From Toxorhynchites rutilus septentrionalis (taxonomy: Eukaryota; Arthropoda; Insecta; Diptera; Culicidae), in the NCBI RefSeq assembly GCF_029784135.1, contig NC_073746.1:101634515-101698514 (forward strand): DNA of 64,000 bases. The letters are read 5' to 3'. A model generated the notes under the pieces. The model did no database searches, was not told the origin of the DNA, and saw nothing but the letters and a program-made list of their open reading frames with translations. The position numbers and the translations under genes were made by a program. Positions 10,981 to 21,593 of the stretch are shown here, piece after piece (the first letter of the stretch is position 1; every line of letters starts with the position of its first letter).

Positions 10981-11622
10981 AAAACTACCCATTTTGCAAA
11001 CGTCTCTCGCTGAACAAATCGTACATGCTTTGATTGATCGAATTGATAAAAAAAAGTTTGTAATGTACCTAGGGAGAACATCTGGAATGCCCGAGCACAA
11101 AAAGCACAAAAAATCAGTAACTCCAATTTGATTTTTTGATGAATATTCCTTCCAAACACACAAAAAAAATGTAGATAGCGGATAAAGACAACTAAGGGAT
11201 ACCATACTAATGATGGAATTCTGGAATTGATCAAAGCCTTCGAAATCGAGTTGAGATTTCAACCAGCGTACGAATATGATTTTAAGTCAATTTTCATATA
11301 TTCGCACATACATTCGCCATTCTTGAAGAAATTAAAACCATTATTATGAAAACAGCACCTTTTAACTCTTATATGACACTATAATTTATCTAAATAGAAT
11401 GATCCGTAAGCTTGTTTTCGACTTTCAAAAGAAGGGAAAAAGATCTGTATGGTGGCATACGATTTCAAGTTTGAATCACTATAGGTACATTGTACCACAA
11501 GTCATAGATTTCTCCTGAATCCTTTCAGAATCCTATGTACAAAGGGAGCGTCGATCCTATGAACTGTTCAACCGTAGTCCATTTTCTTCTTTATATTTGT
11601 TCTGAGCATCGACTGGTAAGAG
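10981..11622. other. Unassigned intergenic DNA
   Basis: AT-rich sequence with short open frames on the minus strand whose translations show no known motif. It ends at the TA target site of the transposon starting at 11625. Confidence 0.3.
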
Positions 11623-11624
11623 TA

Positions 11625-12922
11625 AAGGGTGTGTCACATCAAATTGCATCACGGAAAAAACGCTGTAGAAATTCGCCCAGTAGACCGATCCTTTTGAAAA
11701 TTTTAGACAGTAAAATAAAAACTATTAAACAACTTCTGGCATTTTCTTTTTATTCATACTTCGAGCCCAAGCCCGTATTCTCGCACCTTCCTCTTTACCC
11801 CGTCCATTAGGTTCTGTACAACGTCAGGTTGTAGTTTTTTTTGAACAGAAATCCATTTTCTCTTGAAGTCCGCCTCCGATTTGACAACTTTTGGGTTCTT
11901 CCGGAGGGCCTGCTTCATAATCGCCCAATATTTCTCTATTGGGCGAAGCTCCGGCGCGTTGGGCGGGTTCATTTCCTTTGGCACGAAGGTGACCCCGTTG
12001 GCTTCGTACCACTCCAACACGTCCTTTGAATAGTGGCACGAAGCGAGATCCAGCCAGAAGATGGTCGGGCCCTCGTGCTGCTTCAATAGTGGTAGTAAGC
12101 GCTTCTGTAGGCACTCCTTAAGGTAAACCTGCCCGTTTACCGTGCCGGTCATCACGAAGGGGGCGCTTCGCTTTCCGCAAGAGCAGATCGCTTGCCACAC
12201 CATGTACTTTTTGGCAAACTTGGATAGTTTCTGCTTGCGAATCTCCTCCGGAACGCTGAATTTGTCCTCTGCGGAGAAGAACAACAGGCCCGGCAGCTGA
12301 CGAAAGTCCGCTTTGACGTAGGTTTCGTCGTCCATTACCAGGCAATGCGGCTTCGTCAGCATTTCGGTGTACAGCTTCCGGGCTCGCGTCTTCCCCACCA
12401 TGTTTTGCCTTTCGTCGCGGTTAGGAGCCTTCTGAACCTTGTATGTACGCAGGCCCTCCCGCTGCTTGGTCCGCTGGACGAATGAACTTGACAAATTCAG
12501 CTTTTTGGCGACATCCCGGACCGAACTTCTCGGATCACGTCTAAACTGCTTAACTACGCGCTTGTGATCTTTTTCACTGACGGAGCATCCATTTTTGCCG
12601 TTCTTCACCTTCCGGTCGATGGTTAGGTTCTCGAAGTATCGTTTTAGTACTCTGCTGACCGTGGATTGGACGATTCCCAGCATCTTACCGATGTCCCGAT
12701 GCGACAACTCCGGATTCTCGAAATGAGTGCACAGGATTAATTCACGACGCTCTTTTTCGTTCGACGACATTTTTCCAAATTTACGAAAAATTGACAGTGA
12801 AGCATGGTCAACGTGATCTATACACTCTTATCTGATTATAAGCGGAAGCTGAAGATATAATTCCTAAAAATTAAATTTCTACAGCGTTTTTTCCGTGATG
12901 CAATTTGATGTGACACACCCTT
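11625..12922 (-). mobile_element. DD37E Tc1/mariner-type transposon, copy a (complete)
   Basis: A complete 1298-bp element flanked by TA at 11623-11624 and 12923-12924. The terminal inverted repeats are about 48 bp and begin AAGGGTGTGTCACATC; they continue through GCATCACGGAAAAAACGCTG at both ends. It carries one uninterrupted transposase gene on the minus strand. Copies b and c have the same ends and length. This is the only one of the three with an open transposase, so it is the best candidate for an active source. Confidence 0.95.
11754..12770 (-). CDS. DD37E transposase (IS630-Tc1-mariner superfamily)
   Basis: A 338-residue transposase, the usual length for the superfamily. Residues 20-45 form a helix-turn-helix (LSHRDIGKMLGIVQSTVSRV). 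A second DNA-binding helical region lies near 80-105. The catalytic triad is visible: Asp in VMDDETYVK (about 148), Asp in FWLDLASCH (241) and Glu in LRPIEKYW (279). The spacing of 37 residues between the last two defines the DD37E type described from mosquitoes. The gene has no intron. An 8-A run near the 3' end keeps the C-terminal GVKRKVREYG tail in frame; copies b and c have 7 A and lose it. Its role is cut-and-paste transposition at TA sites. Confidence 0.93.
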   Translation of the reverse strand: MSSNEKERRELILCTHFENPELSHRDIGKMLGIVQSTVSRVLKRYFENLTIDRKVKNGKNGCSVSEKDHKRVVKQFRRDPRSSVRDVAKKLNLSSSFVQRTKQREGLRTYKVQKAPNRDERQNMVGKTRARKLYTEMLTKPHCLVMDDETYVKADFRQLPGLLFFSAEDKFSVPEEIRKQKLSKFAKKYMVWQAICSCGKRSAPFVMTGTVNGQVYLKECLQKRLLPLLKQHEGPTIFWLDLASCHYSKDVLEWYEANGVTFVPKEMNPPNAPELRPIEKYWAIMKQALRKNPKVVKSEADFKRKWISVQKKLQPDVVQNLMDGVKRKVREYGLGLEV

Positions 12923-12990
12923 TAGAACATTTAATGAAGGCTGTATGCATAAACATGGTTCACCATCAAATATCTCCATTGAGTGTAGGT

Positions 12991-13855
12991 CAGGGCTGCC
13001 ATAAAAAAATCTGTGTTTTTGGTCTCAAAAAATCTTTTTATCTGTGTTTTTCTCAGAAAATCTGTATCGAAATCTGTATTAATCCTTTGCGGTCTTTTGT
13101 ATGCTTTCAGCCACCAACAAAAGTTGTCATCCATGCTTGAGGAAAGGATTAATGGAAAACTCCATGTATTGCAGCACTGTGTAAATACCATTGTTCTGTA
13201 TGTTCAAACAGAAAAATAAAAAGCGAAAGACGCCAAACTAATGTTTTTGTGATACATGCAAATGATATCACACGAAAAAGCATTATAGTAAATATTTTTT
13301 AAACGTAAACATAAGAAACATTGTTTAGTAAATACTTATCAGGAGAAAAAATAGGAAGAATCTTGTTCATCTTTCATAATCTCACAAAATTACATATCAT
13401 TGCTTTTTCAAGTAAAGATGATTGCGACCAGTACACACATGTCAAAATTTTATACGATCACAAAGGGTTAAGGGTTTTGAAGCATAATCTTAGCTATAAT
13501 ATAGTATTGATTGGAAAATAATGATTTTGACGATGTTGGTGGTATACACGTAAAAATTCGCATTCACTGTGCTTTAGTAGGAAAAAGATAAACAGTGTTA
13601 GTTATTTATTGTAAAGCAAGCCGATAAAGCGGACTTTTCAATCTGTTTGCCTTAGATTGAACATGAGAAAGCAGTACTAGACGCTACATATGAATATATA
13701 TGCCAAAAAGACTTTCATTCAAACTGATTCGATTGCTATATGTATAAAATTGGTGAGTTGGGAAAAAATATTTAGATCAAGCCATAACTAATATATATAA
13801 TACAAAAGAATAAGAAGAATCTGTATTTATATGTATATGTTCTGAAAGTACTCAC
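12991..13855 (+). mobile_element. Second copy of the CAGGG/ACAGATT element, truncated
   Basis: It starts CAGGGCTGCCATAAAAAAAT and matches the reverse complement of 8792-9866 through TTTTTGGTCTCAAAAAATC, GTTGTCATCCATGCTTGAGG, GGAAAACTCCATGTATTG and TGGTGAGTTGGGA. Similarity fades near 13800, so the far terminus is lost or decayed. It lies about 70 bases beyond the DD37E copy a. Confidence 0.6.
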
Positions 13856-14175
13856 TTTGATCTTTCCAACGATACCGAACAACATGAACTTTCGAAACTT
13901 TTTCGGCCCGAAATTTTTATAATGAAAAATCATAGAAAAAAGAATCATCACAAATCACGTTTTCGTTGATAACAACCACAAAAATTATCGGACCACCACC
14001 AGATCTCGTCAGGCGTGGTTATTTCACTAGAGGAACAACTTCCAACCATCGCCGGTGGAATGCGCTGCTTACTTTTCGAGATATTGACGCGTTCCATATT
14101 TGGAACCCATTCCATATTTGGGTCCGCTCCTCTACTAAATGGATCTCCCGATACCAATTGATGCAGATAGGCACC
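13856..14175. other. Unassigned sequence
   Basis: No gene or repeat boundary is recognised. Two overlapping short frames on opposite strands show no known motif. Confidence 0.3.
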
Positions 14176-14390
14176 CAGGGTTGCCACATGTACAGAATAT
14201 TCTGTATTTTACAAATTTTTCAGATACATTAACTGTATTTACATTATTACAGATTTTCAGCAAAAATACAGAATTCACAGTTTTTTTTTCTAATCCAATT
14301 TGGGAGAACGGAAACATTTTCTGTAGTTGAATCTGTCATAGCTATAACTCAACATGATGAACTTATGCGCTCTACTGCATGAAAAACAAT
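14176..14390. repeat. End fragment related to the CAGGG/ACAGATT element
   Basis: CCAGGGTTGCCACATGTACAG followed by several ACAGATTTT-like repeats resembles the terminus at 8792. Only the end region is recognisable. Confidence 0.35.
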
Positions 14391-16030
14391 GACTTTGACG
14401 TTATAGGAATTCACCGACCTAAGCTGTCATAAAACTCTGGCCCTAGTGGTCAGGATAATGGATAAGCAATATTTGTCTGCAAAATATGTTTCGACGCAGA
14501 ACTACGTCTTTCAATAAGGGTGCCAAATCAGAATACAGGTCACATTTTTATGAAATAGAGTTAACGTTAATAACTTTTTTTTCCGCGAACGGATTTAGGC
14601 GATTTACATACCAAAAAAAACCGGAAATTCCCTAAGATTTGTTTGATATCCTATACATTACATTATCTGGTGTGAAAATGGTTAAAATTCATGAAAACTA
14701 TAAGCGTTTCCATTTTCCCATACATTTGCTTTTCTAACCGTACCATTAATAACGAGCAACTTATCGACGAGCAACGAAGGGAAATCGTGAGATTTAAACT
14801 CCCCGTGAACAAAGGAAAAGAAGAAGAACGAAGGGGAATATTTGCCTAGAGTATAAACAGTGGACCCCACTGAGGCAAACTTTCAGTTTCAATAACTCTC
14901 TCCACCAAGGATGGCAGCTAAGATATTCTAGATCGGGAATATCAACAACAAGGGCTTCTGCTGAGCGTTTATTTTGAGAATAGCGCAAAGTGATGAGAAG
15001 TGTTTATATTCTTAGTCACTTCAAGCCATCTAAGTATGGTTCTGTTTGCATGCTATGTTGAACGCTTGTTCGGTGCTGGTTGGTTTTCGTTGTACGAACG
15101 ATTTCTAGAGGTGCGATTCGACTGAGACAATACTAAATACAATTTGGCTGATATTTGATACTTGCAATTATGACCATTGTTGTAGTATTCATTCGGTGCT
15201 GTAGAAAGATTCATGTAGTTATGAGATGTGGAATAATGATGCTGGTGTAACAAGTATATACATAATCGCCTGTAGCCGAATGTATGTCAAAGGGCCACCG
15301 GAACAGCGTTCAAGGCGATTTTTTCAATGCATTGACATGAAACAAATTGCGACATCAGATCAGCTTGTGTATTGTTCTACGAGGGCAAGAATGAATCATC
15401 AATTAATTATCGTCAACTGATTCTTCGACAAAAAAGAACATTTCAGGGCAACCAAACCGTTCTACTAGACAGTTATTTCTAAAATTTCGCAGCATTCTAA
15501 AATAATCACCTCTATTCCGGTTCTCGTTCGGCGGTTGGATTTCCCATTCCGTTCGGGATCGACTTTTACATTCTGCAACCCGAACGAAATCGACTTCTAG
15601 ATTTTACCGAGTCCGAGATTCAAACCCAATCGACATACGCAAAAGTGGCAACATTGCCTTGACTTGAAAAAAAACGTCAAAATAATTTATCCATATTCTT
15701 GAAGCTGTTTACTTATGTTATTTGTTGAGGTCATCTTAAAGTATTTCAGTAAATATATATCCCTTTTATGCGTTTGCGAGCGCAACACATGTAACAGCGG
15801 CTGAGACAAAGATCACTAATGGTTTAAAGAGAGCCGTCCATATCTCCGAGCAGTAAGTATTGAAGATAAAGAAAGAAATTTTGAGCCTCTCCATTTTGGC
15901 TATTGCATACCTATAAAAGAAGGATAACACGCAGTTCCGATCACCTTCAGCTTAAATGGTAATCATCTTGATAGTAAAAAATGAACATTTGTATTTCTTG
16001 AAAACTTCTTGTTGGTGTTGAGTGTGTGTA

Positions 16031-17475
16031 TTTTTGACGTAGGACTACGTCTTTCATTTCTATACCGGGGTGTAAAATCAAAGTTTCGAAAACGAAAGCG
16101 TTACGCCGGAGACCGAGATTTTGAGCGTTAATAGCTCCTAAACAACTGAACGAAATTGTATGATAGACACTTCATTCGAAAGATAAAATGTCTACGCGTT
16201 CTATAGTTGTTACTTTTTGATCCAAAAACTTGTTTCAATAGTCTTAAAATTGCTTTCAAAACAGGCTATTGAAATCACCAATCGGTATAAAAGCGAGCGC
16301 CGCTCGGAAATCCACTCAGTTCTAATTGAACAGCGATTGGAGCATGTTGTCGCTGTTGTGGTGAAGCTCTTCGTTTATCATGAAAGCGCGAATGTTGTCT
16401 ATCCATGTGACACTGTAACCAAATACATTTGGTTTTGTGATTTTTCAAGCAATCGCAATTAACAGGATAGCTTCTGAAGATTATTCTTCCCCATCAGTAG
16501 GATATTTCCGTATCCAATATTGTATGCGCCCGCAATCGATTATTGCTCAGTCGCCGAAAGTTCCGAGCTCAGAGAGTTCATTCCCCTCTAGTTTGCCTTC
16601 CAAATTGCCATCGTAAACCACGCTTTCTCTCGATTCAATCAAGCACAAAAAGCATACTTAAGCGATATTCTGGTGGTGAGACGCATTCATTTTTCGTGAG
16701 GACATCGACAAGACAACATCGTTGCTGAGGGTGCTGGACGGCGAAGGATCGAGATCTGCCCTGAAACGCAAGCAGTTTGTTTGAAACTGTGAGGGAGCAC
16801 AGAGAAGCCGATCCTTCAGGAGAAGAGAAGGTGACCATCGAAGCAGCCGCTACACACACACATACACGCACGGAATTCTTTCCGTTTGGATGCCATTCAG
16901 CATCGAGAAAGATCCGGAAAATAATCGGCCAGTTCCTCTGGGAATTTAAAAATACATTCATGTGAAAGAGTTTATTTGAATGTTTTCTATCCATGTAACA
17001 CTGTGACCAAATATGTTTCAATCAAGTGCTATTAACAGATGGTTATCGAGTTAGCATAAACCACTGGTGGGCTTCCAGTATCGAGGAAAATGTGGAAATA
17101 TCTAATCGTTGCTGGAAAATAATCTGCCAGTTCCCCTTGGAATTGAAAATAACATTCAAGCGAAAGAGTTTATTTTAATGTTTTCTATCCATAAAATATC
17201 CATATAATACATTTGGGTTTGTGATTTGTCAATCAAGTGCAGTTTAGCAGGAAAGTTTCTGAAGATTATTCTTCAGAACAAGGTTTTTCGTATCCTATAT
17301 TGGATGCATAAAACCTTGTGCCTCCAACGTAACGCTCTCGTTTTCGAAGTCCCCCAAATATTCATTTATTCATTCATTCAGAATGGATTTAGATTCAACT
17401 TCAAACAAATGATCTCTAAATCAACGATAGTCCTACGTCACCCTTGCGGTTATACCATAGGTATAACCCACTTCC
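16031..17475 (+). mobile_element. Helentron-like repeat, inner copy
   Basis: The left end TTGACGTAGGACTACGTC forms a palindrome (GACGTAG/CTACGTC). The right end is CCTACGTCACCC, TTGCGG and then a perfect hairpin, GGTTATACC-ATA-GGTATAACC at 17449-17469. The copy at 51808-52822 has the same order of end signals. The interior has no convincing open frame. It holds a TATA/initiator pair near 16286-16320, and two related tracts, at about 16383-16450 and 16981-17040, that share TCTATCCATGT.ACACTGT.ACCAAATA. Confidence 0.55.
16286..16320 (+). promoter_or_regulatory. TATA box plus initiator inside a repeat
   Basis: TATAAAA at 16286-16292 lies 32 bases before the A of TCAGT (16316-16320), the canonical insect core-promoter spacing. 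No gene downstream is convincing. It may drive a non-coding transcript of the repeat or be a relic of an autonomous ancestor. Confidence 0.4.
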
Positions 17476-18041
17476 TGTTTTTCTTAAAGATTATTTCTTT
17501 TTGTTCAGTACTTTTGTGGTTTGGCTATGCGCTGCTGTGCAATGCATTGCTGTATTTTTTCGATATATTCGTTACTGATTGCACTCCTCTTGGAATGGTT
17601 CCAGAGTACGCAAGTCCGGCCAATGCTAGGAAAATTATAAGAAATGGTTAAGTTAGGGTGAGAAATACGTGTTCAATGTATATGAACAACACCAAGCAAT
17701 AATTTTCATATATATTTCAACAAATTAAAACAGCATTCTGGCATCTTAATATGATAGGGAGTAACTCGCTTCACGAATACGAACGAATTATTTTGACCTA
17801 TTTTGACGTTTGTTTCGCGTCAAGCCATTGTTGCCATTTTTGCATATGTCGATTGGGTTTGAATCTTGGATGGATTTTAGAATGCACAAGTCGATTTCGT
17901 TCGGGTTACAGAATGCAACATTGTGCTAATTTCAAACCCAATCGTGAACCGGAATAAGGGTGAATGAAATAACAGCGTAGTTCTACGCCAACAATGCGGT
18001 TATGTCTTGGGCACAACCTCTTATAATTTTTTTTACATACA

Positions 18042-18592
18042 ATTATTCCCAAGGTATCGACAAATGCATGGTTCAAGGGATTGAATGTAGGTCGGGACTT
18101 CATTCGCGTGATGTCCCGCCTCATGTCCAATCATTACTTGTTGGATGCACATTTGTAGCGTATTGGGATCGTTGATAGTAATATTTTCGTTTGTGTGATG
18201 GTTATCATGACATCGAGCATGTGATCTGGTCTTGTATTAACTTTCATTCTGCCAGGGCTCTTCTATCGGATTCACTCAGGGCACTAGGAAGGCAATCTGA
18301 CTTACCGGTTAGAGACAATTTAGCTTCCCAACCTTATGCTTTCTCTTTACCAATTTCTCAAAAGAAATGATATCTCTGTTTGATTCCTTCCCTCCTCATC
18401 AAACCAAACTACCCCACTCACTCCATCCTAGTCCTGAATCCTAATCCTGTCCGATCAATCTAGTGTTAGATTTAGTTATTATTAAATTGTTAGTCTTAAT
18501 TATATAGAAAATAAGTTATATTTTAAGGTGAAATTTGACTCTGTAAACGTTAGATAATAAGTAATTGAGTCTGATTAATAAACACATTTGGA
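18042..18592 (+). pseudogene. LINE ORF2 C-terminus fragment (I-like) with 3' UTR
   Basis: The frame reads IIPKVSTNAWFKGLNV and then SRLMSNH. After a stop (TAG 18155-18157) and a short shift it reads DGYHDIEHVIWSC and LPVRDNLA, ending at LPISQKK. The H-x4-C zinc motif after the RNase H region is typical of I/Jockey-group LINEs. About 220 bases of 3' UTR follow, ending ATTAATAAACACATTTGG then an A run. The element is strongly 5' truncated. A relative, itself interrupted, lies at 19115-21035. Confidence 0.65.
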
Positions 18593-18599
18593 AAAAAAA

Positions 18600-18873
18600 C
18601 AAATTTTTGATCAAAAATGGTACGAATGTGATTGAACAAACACTGTACTCTCCAGATATGACCCCGTGTGACTTTTCCGAAATTCAAATTACCGCTTTGT
18701 GGAATCCGTTTTGACAGCATTGAAGACATGAAATGAACCCATTGCGTGAATTGAAGGCAATTGCTGAATACAGCTATAAATAGTGTTTCGATGACTGGAT
18801 TTTTCGTTGGAAAAAGTGTATTGCTTCAGAATGTACCTATTTTGAAGACGATAACATAAATTTTGATCTATAA
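18600..18873 (+). pseudogene. Mariner transposase C-terminus remnant
   Basis: The translation gives EQTLYSPDMTPCDFSE, then NPLRELKAIAEYSYK, CFDDWIFRWKKCIASE and YFEDDNINFDL before TAA at 18871-18873. The YSPDlaPcDff and cIasegdYFEgD order is that of DD34D mariner transposases. Several in-frame stops and missing segments show that it is dead. It starts directly after the LINE 3' end. Confidence 0.65.
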
Positions 18874-19046
18874 ATATAAAAATGGATTTCTGTCTGTCTT
18901 TCTGATTTCTATGGATTTGGAATGGAATTACCGATCGACGTGAAAATTTGTACAACATGTGTCAACATGTGTTCCATGTAACGGAAAAACATGTTATTTG
19001 CAGGTGGTTGAAGAATCTTGAACGAGAATTGTGAATATTATTTATA
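18874..19046 (-). repeat. Module repeat, internally deleted copy (iv)
   Basis: On the minus strand this joins the leader-derived block (ACAATTCTCGTTCAAGATTC, CAAATAACATGTTTTTCCGT) to the terminal block (CGTCGATCGGTAATTCC, CAGAAAGACAGACAGAAATC). All the 165-bp modules found in the longer copies are lost. Confidence 0.55.
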
Positions 19047-19263
19047 GTAGATTCATTTTTTTTTTTGAAAGTTTTGAAAGTTTTTGAAAGACAAATAGAC
19101 AAATAGTATCGGGAATTTTTCTCCATTTTCCGACAGCAGTCAATCAGCAATTGGCAAAACCAATGGTACAGAGATGAGCTTGGAAGATGGCTATACTCTA
19201 TTATCCCCAAAGTTTCAACGAAGGCCTGGTTTAAAGGGTTAGATATTGACAGAAATTTTATTA

Positions 19264-20559
19264 AAGGGTGTGTCAAATCAAATTGCATCACGGAAAAACG
19301 CTGTAGAAATTTAATTTTAAGGAATTATATCTTCAGCTTTCGCTTATAATCAGATAAGAGTGTATAGATCACGTTGGCCATGCTTCACTGTCAATTTTTC
19401 GTAAATTTGGAAAAATGTCGTCGAACGAAAAAGAGCGTCGTGAAATAATCCTGTGCACTCATTTCGAGAATCCGGAGTTGTCACATCGGGACATCGGTAA
19501 GATGCTGGGAATCGTCCAATCCACGGTCAGCAGAGTACTAAAACGATACTTCGAGAACCTAACCATCGACCGGAAGGTGAAGAACGGCAAAAATGGGTGC
19601 TTCGTCAGTGAAAAAGATCACAAGCGCGTAGTTAAGCAGTTTAAACGTGATCTGAGAAGTTCGGTCCGGGATGTCGCCAATAAGCTGAATTTGTCAAGTT
19701 CTTTCGTCCAGCGGACCAAGCAGCGGGAGGGCCTGCGTACATACAAGGTTCAGAAGGCTCCTAACCGCGACGAAAGGCAAAACATGGTGGGGAAGACGCG
19801 ATCCCGGAAGCTGTACACCGAAATTCTGACGAAGCGGCATTGCCTGGTAATGGACGACGAAACCTACGTCAAAGCGGACTTTCGTCAGCTGCCGGGCCTG
19901 TTGTTCTTCTCCGCAGAGGACAAATTCAGCGTTCCGGAGGAGATTCGCAAGCAGAAACTATCCAAGTTTGCCAAAAAGTACATGGTGTGGCAAGCGATCT
20001 GCTCTTGCGGAAAGCGGAGCGCCCCCTTCGTGATGACCGGCACGTTAAACGGGCAGGTTTACCTTAAGGAGTGCCTACAGAAGCGCTTACTACCACTATT
20101 GAAGCAGCACGAGGGCCCGACCATCTTCTGGCCGGATCTCGCTTCGTGCCACTATTCAAAGGACGTGTTGGAGTGGTACGAAGCCAACGGGGTCACCTTC
20201 GTGCCAAAGGAAATGAACCCGCCCAACGCGCCGGAGCTTCGCCCAATAGAGAAATATTGGACGATTATGAGGCAGGCCCTCCGGAAGAACCCAAAAGTTG
20301 TCAAATCGGAGGCGGACTTCAAGAGAAAATGGATTTCTGTTCAAAAAAACTACAACTTGACGTTGTACAGAACCTTATGGACGGGGTAACGAGGAAGGTG
20401 CGAGCATACGGGTTTGGGCTCGAAGTATGAATAAAAAGAAAACGCCAAAAGTTGTTTAATAGTTTTTATTTTACTGTCTAAAATTTTCAAAAGGATCGGT
20501 CTACTGGGCGAATTTCTACAGCGTTTTTTCCGTGATGCAATTTGATGTGACACACCCTT
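19264..20559 (+). mobile_element. DD37E Tc1/mariner-type transposon, copy b
   Basis: 1296 bp with the same ~48-bp inverted repeats as copy a, flanked by TA at 19262-19263 and 20560-20561. It is inserted in the reading frame of a LINE. Only scattered substitutions separate it from copies a and c, suggesting a recent burst. The transposase is frameshifted near its end. Confidence 0.95.
19415..20430 (+). pseudogene. DD37E transposase, C-terminal frameshift
   Basis: It is open for 324 residues with the full helix-turn-helix region and catalytic residues (VMDDETYVK, FWPDLASCH, LRPIEKYW; spacing 37). An A run of 7 instead of 8 at about 20343-20349 shifts the frame, giving a short NYNLTLYRTLWTG ending at 20389. 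The original frame would end at 20430 in VTRKVRAYGFGLEV. The triad is intact and only the last ~25 residues change, so activity cannot be excluded. Confidence 0.85.
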
Positions 20560-21035
20560 TAGAACTGTGTCCAGATTGATGTCCAATCATTCCGCGCTAA
20601 ATGCGCATCACTTCCGCATAGGTCTTGCTACTAACAATGTATGCAATTGTGGTCAAGGATATCATGACATCGAGCACATTGTTTGGTCATGTAATGAATT
20701 TTGCAATAAAAGAATCAAGCTGGTTGCCGATTTCGAGACACTCACGCATGCCAGTTCGCGATATCTTAGCTACTCGCGACCCTTATTTTATGTTCCCCAT
20801 ATATGTCTTCCTAAGAAGCGCTAATATTATTATTTAGGTCGCATCTCCTACTCCCACTTGTCCATTCTCCCTTCCTTTCCTATTACATAAGCAGAACTTA
20901 GTACTCTTTGAGATAAGATCATTACAGGAGCTATTAACATAGCAAGGAAGCACTCACCACCAAAGGATATCGTTGCTACATCGACTGCTTGATGATGGCT
21001 ATCCACTTGAGCCTAATTAAATAAATAAGGGAAAA

Positions 21036-21590
21036 CAAAACTTTTCCAACCTTATTCAAAATATTCGCGCTATTCAGAAAAAATCCTTTGTTCTATCCAA
21101 TAGAATTTCGGCAAATACCCCGCGGCGATAATTTCATCGAATCTCATCCTCAGAAGATGGGCAACTAAAACGACTTGCTCTGATTAGCATAGAAACAGCA
21201 AATGCTACCAAAATCTTCTGCCAAATGATACCATTCAAGGCAATTAACATCCATAACTGATGACAAACTAGTTCGAGAAAGAGCATAGACCTTCCGATGT
21301 TTCTATCCTTGATACCGCAAAATCAATTGCGTTTCGATCAAATCTCAGCATAAGAATGTTATTTAATTATCTGAGAAAACAGCTGGTGCTTCTTTTCCGT
21401 CATCTATAGATTTCTATTCTTTCAGAAGGAAAAGGGCAACCACCACGCATAATTGATCGAATCCATTTCATATTTCTCTTCCGCTGTTTGATGTTTGGCT
21501 GCGAGGCGTGCGATTGTGAATCGTGTCCTAGCTGTGATTGTGACGGAGGAGGTGGTGCTCTGAATTTGTAACATTTGATTTAATATTTTT
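21036..21590. other. Upstream intergenic DNA of cuticle gene 2
   Basis: No gene, repeat end or known motif is recognised before the TATA box. Confidence 0.4.
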
Positions 21591-21593
21591 TTG

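Larger units (their letters stand above)
15503..17966. mobile_element. Large inverted-repeat element (arms ~230 bp)
   Basis: The left arm (about 15503-15720) and right arm (about 17760-17966) are inverted copies. Shared blocks in order are TATTCCGGTTC, CCCGAACGAAATCGACTT, GATTCAAACCCAATCGACAT, GTGGCAACA-like sequence and CGTCAAAATA. The interior is occupied mostly by the Helentron-like copy at 16031-17475. No transposase is visible and the target duplication is not clear (possibly AAATA). It is a foldback or long-TIR non-autonomous element. Confidence 0.6.
14489..18020 (+). mobile_element. Helentron-like repeat, outer copy (interrupted)
   Basis: The left end GACGCAGAACTACGTCTTTC at about 14493 and the right end near 17977-18020 (GTAGTTCTACGCC, then ATGCGGTTATGTC and GGGCACAACC) are diverged versions of the ends of the elements at 16031-17475 and 51808-52822. 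Between them lie about 1 kb of unrecognised sequence and then the inverted-repeat element at 15503-17966. The outer element therefore appears to be the host of a nested insertion. The family assignment is inference from the palindromic 5' end and the 3' hairpin. Confidence 0.45.
19115..21035 (+). mobile_element. I-like LINE 3' fragment, split by a DD37E insertion
   Basis: The left part (about 19115-19263) encodes NWQNQWYRDELGRWLYSIIP, KAWFKGLDIDRNFI. The right part (20562 on) continues RTVSRLMSNHSALNAHHFR, then CNCGQGYHDIEHIVWSC, ending at 20824. Removing the transposon and one TA restores AAT TTT ATT AGA ACT GTG, that is NFIRTV, in frame. A 3' UTR runs to about 21035 (ATTAAATAAATAA). The fragment is 5' truncated and so not a functional gene. 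Confidence 0.8.

Noticed and set aside
11824..12345. Additional frames inside the DD37E element (also at 19840-20430 and 44645-45004)
   Set aside because: They are alternate-frame shadows of the transposase and identical in all copies because the DNA is.
16543..17021. Overlapping frames on both strands
   Set aside because: No conserved motif; they lie inside a non-coding Helentron-like repeat with a CA-rich tract.
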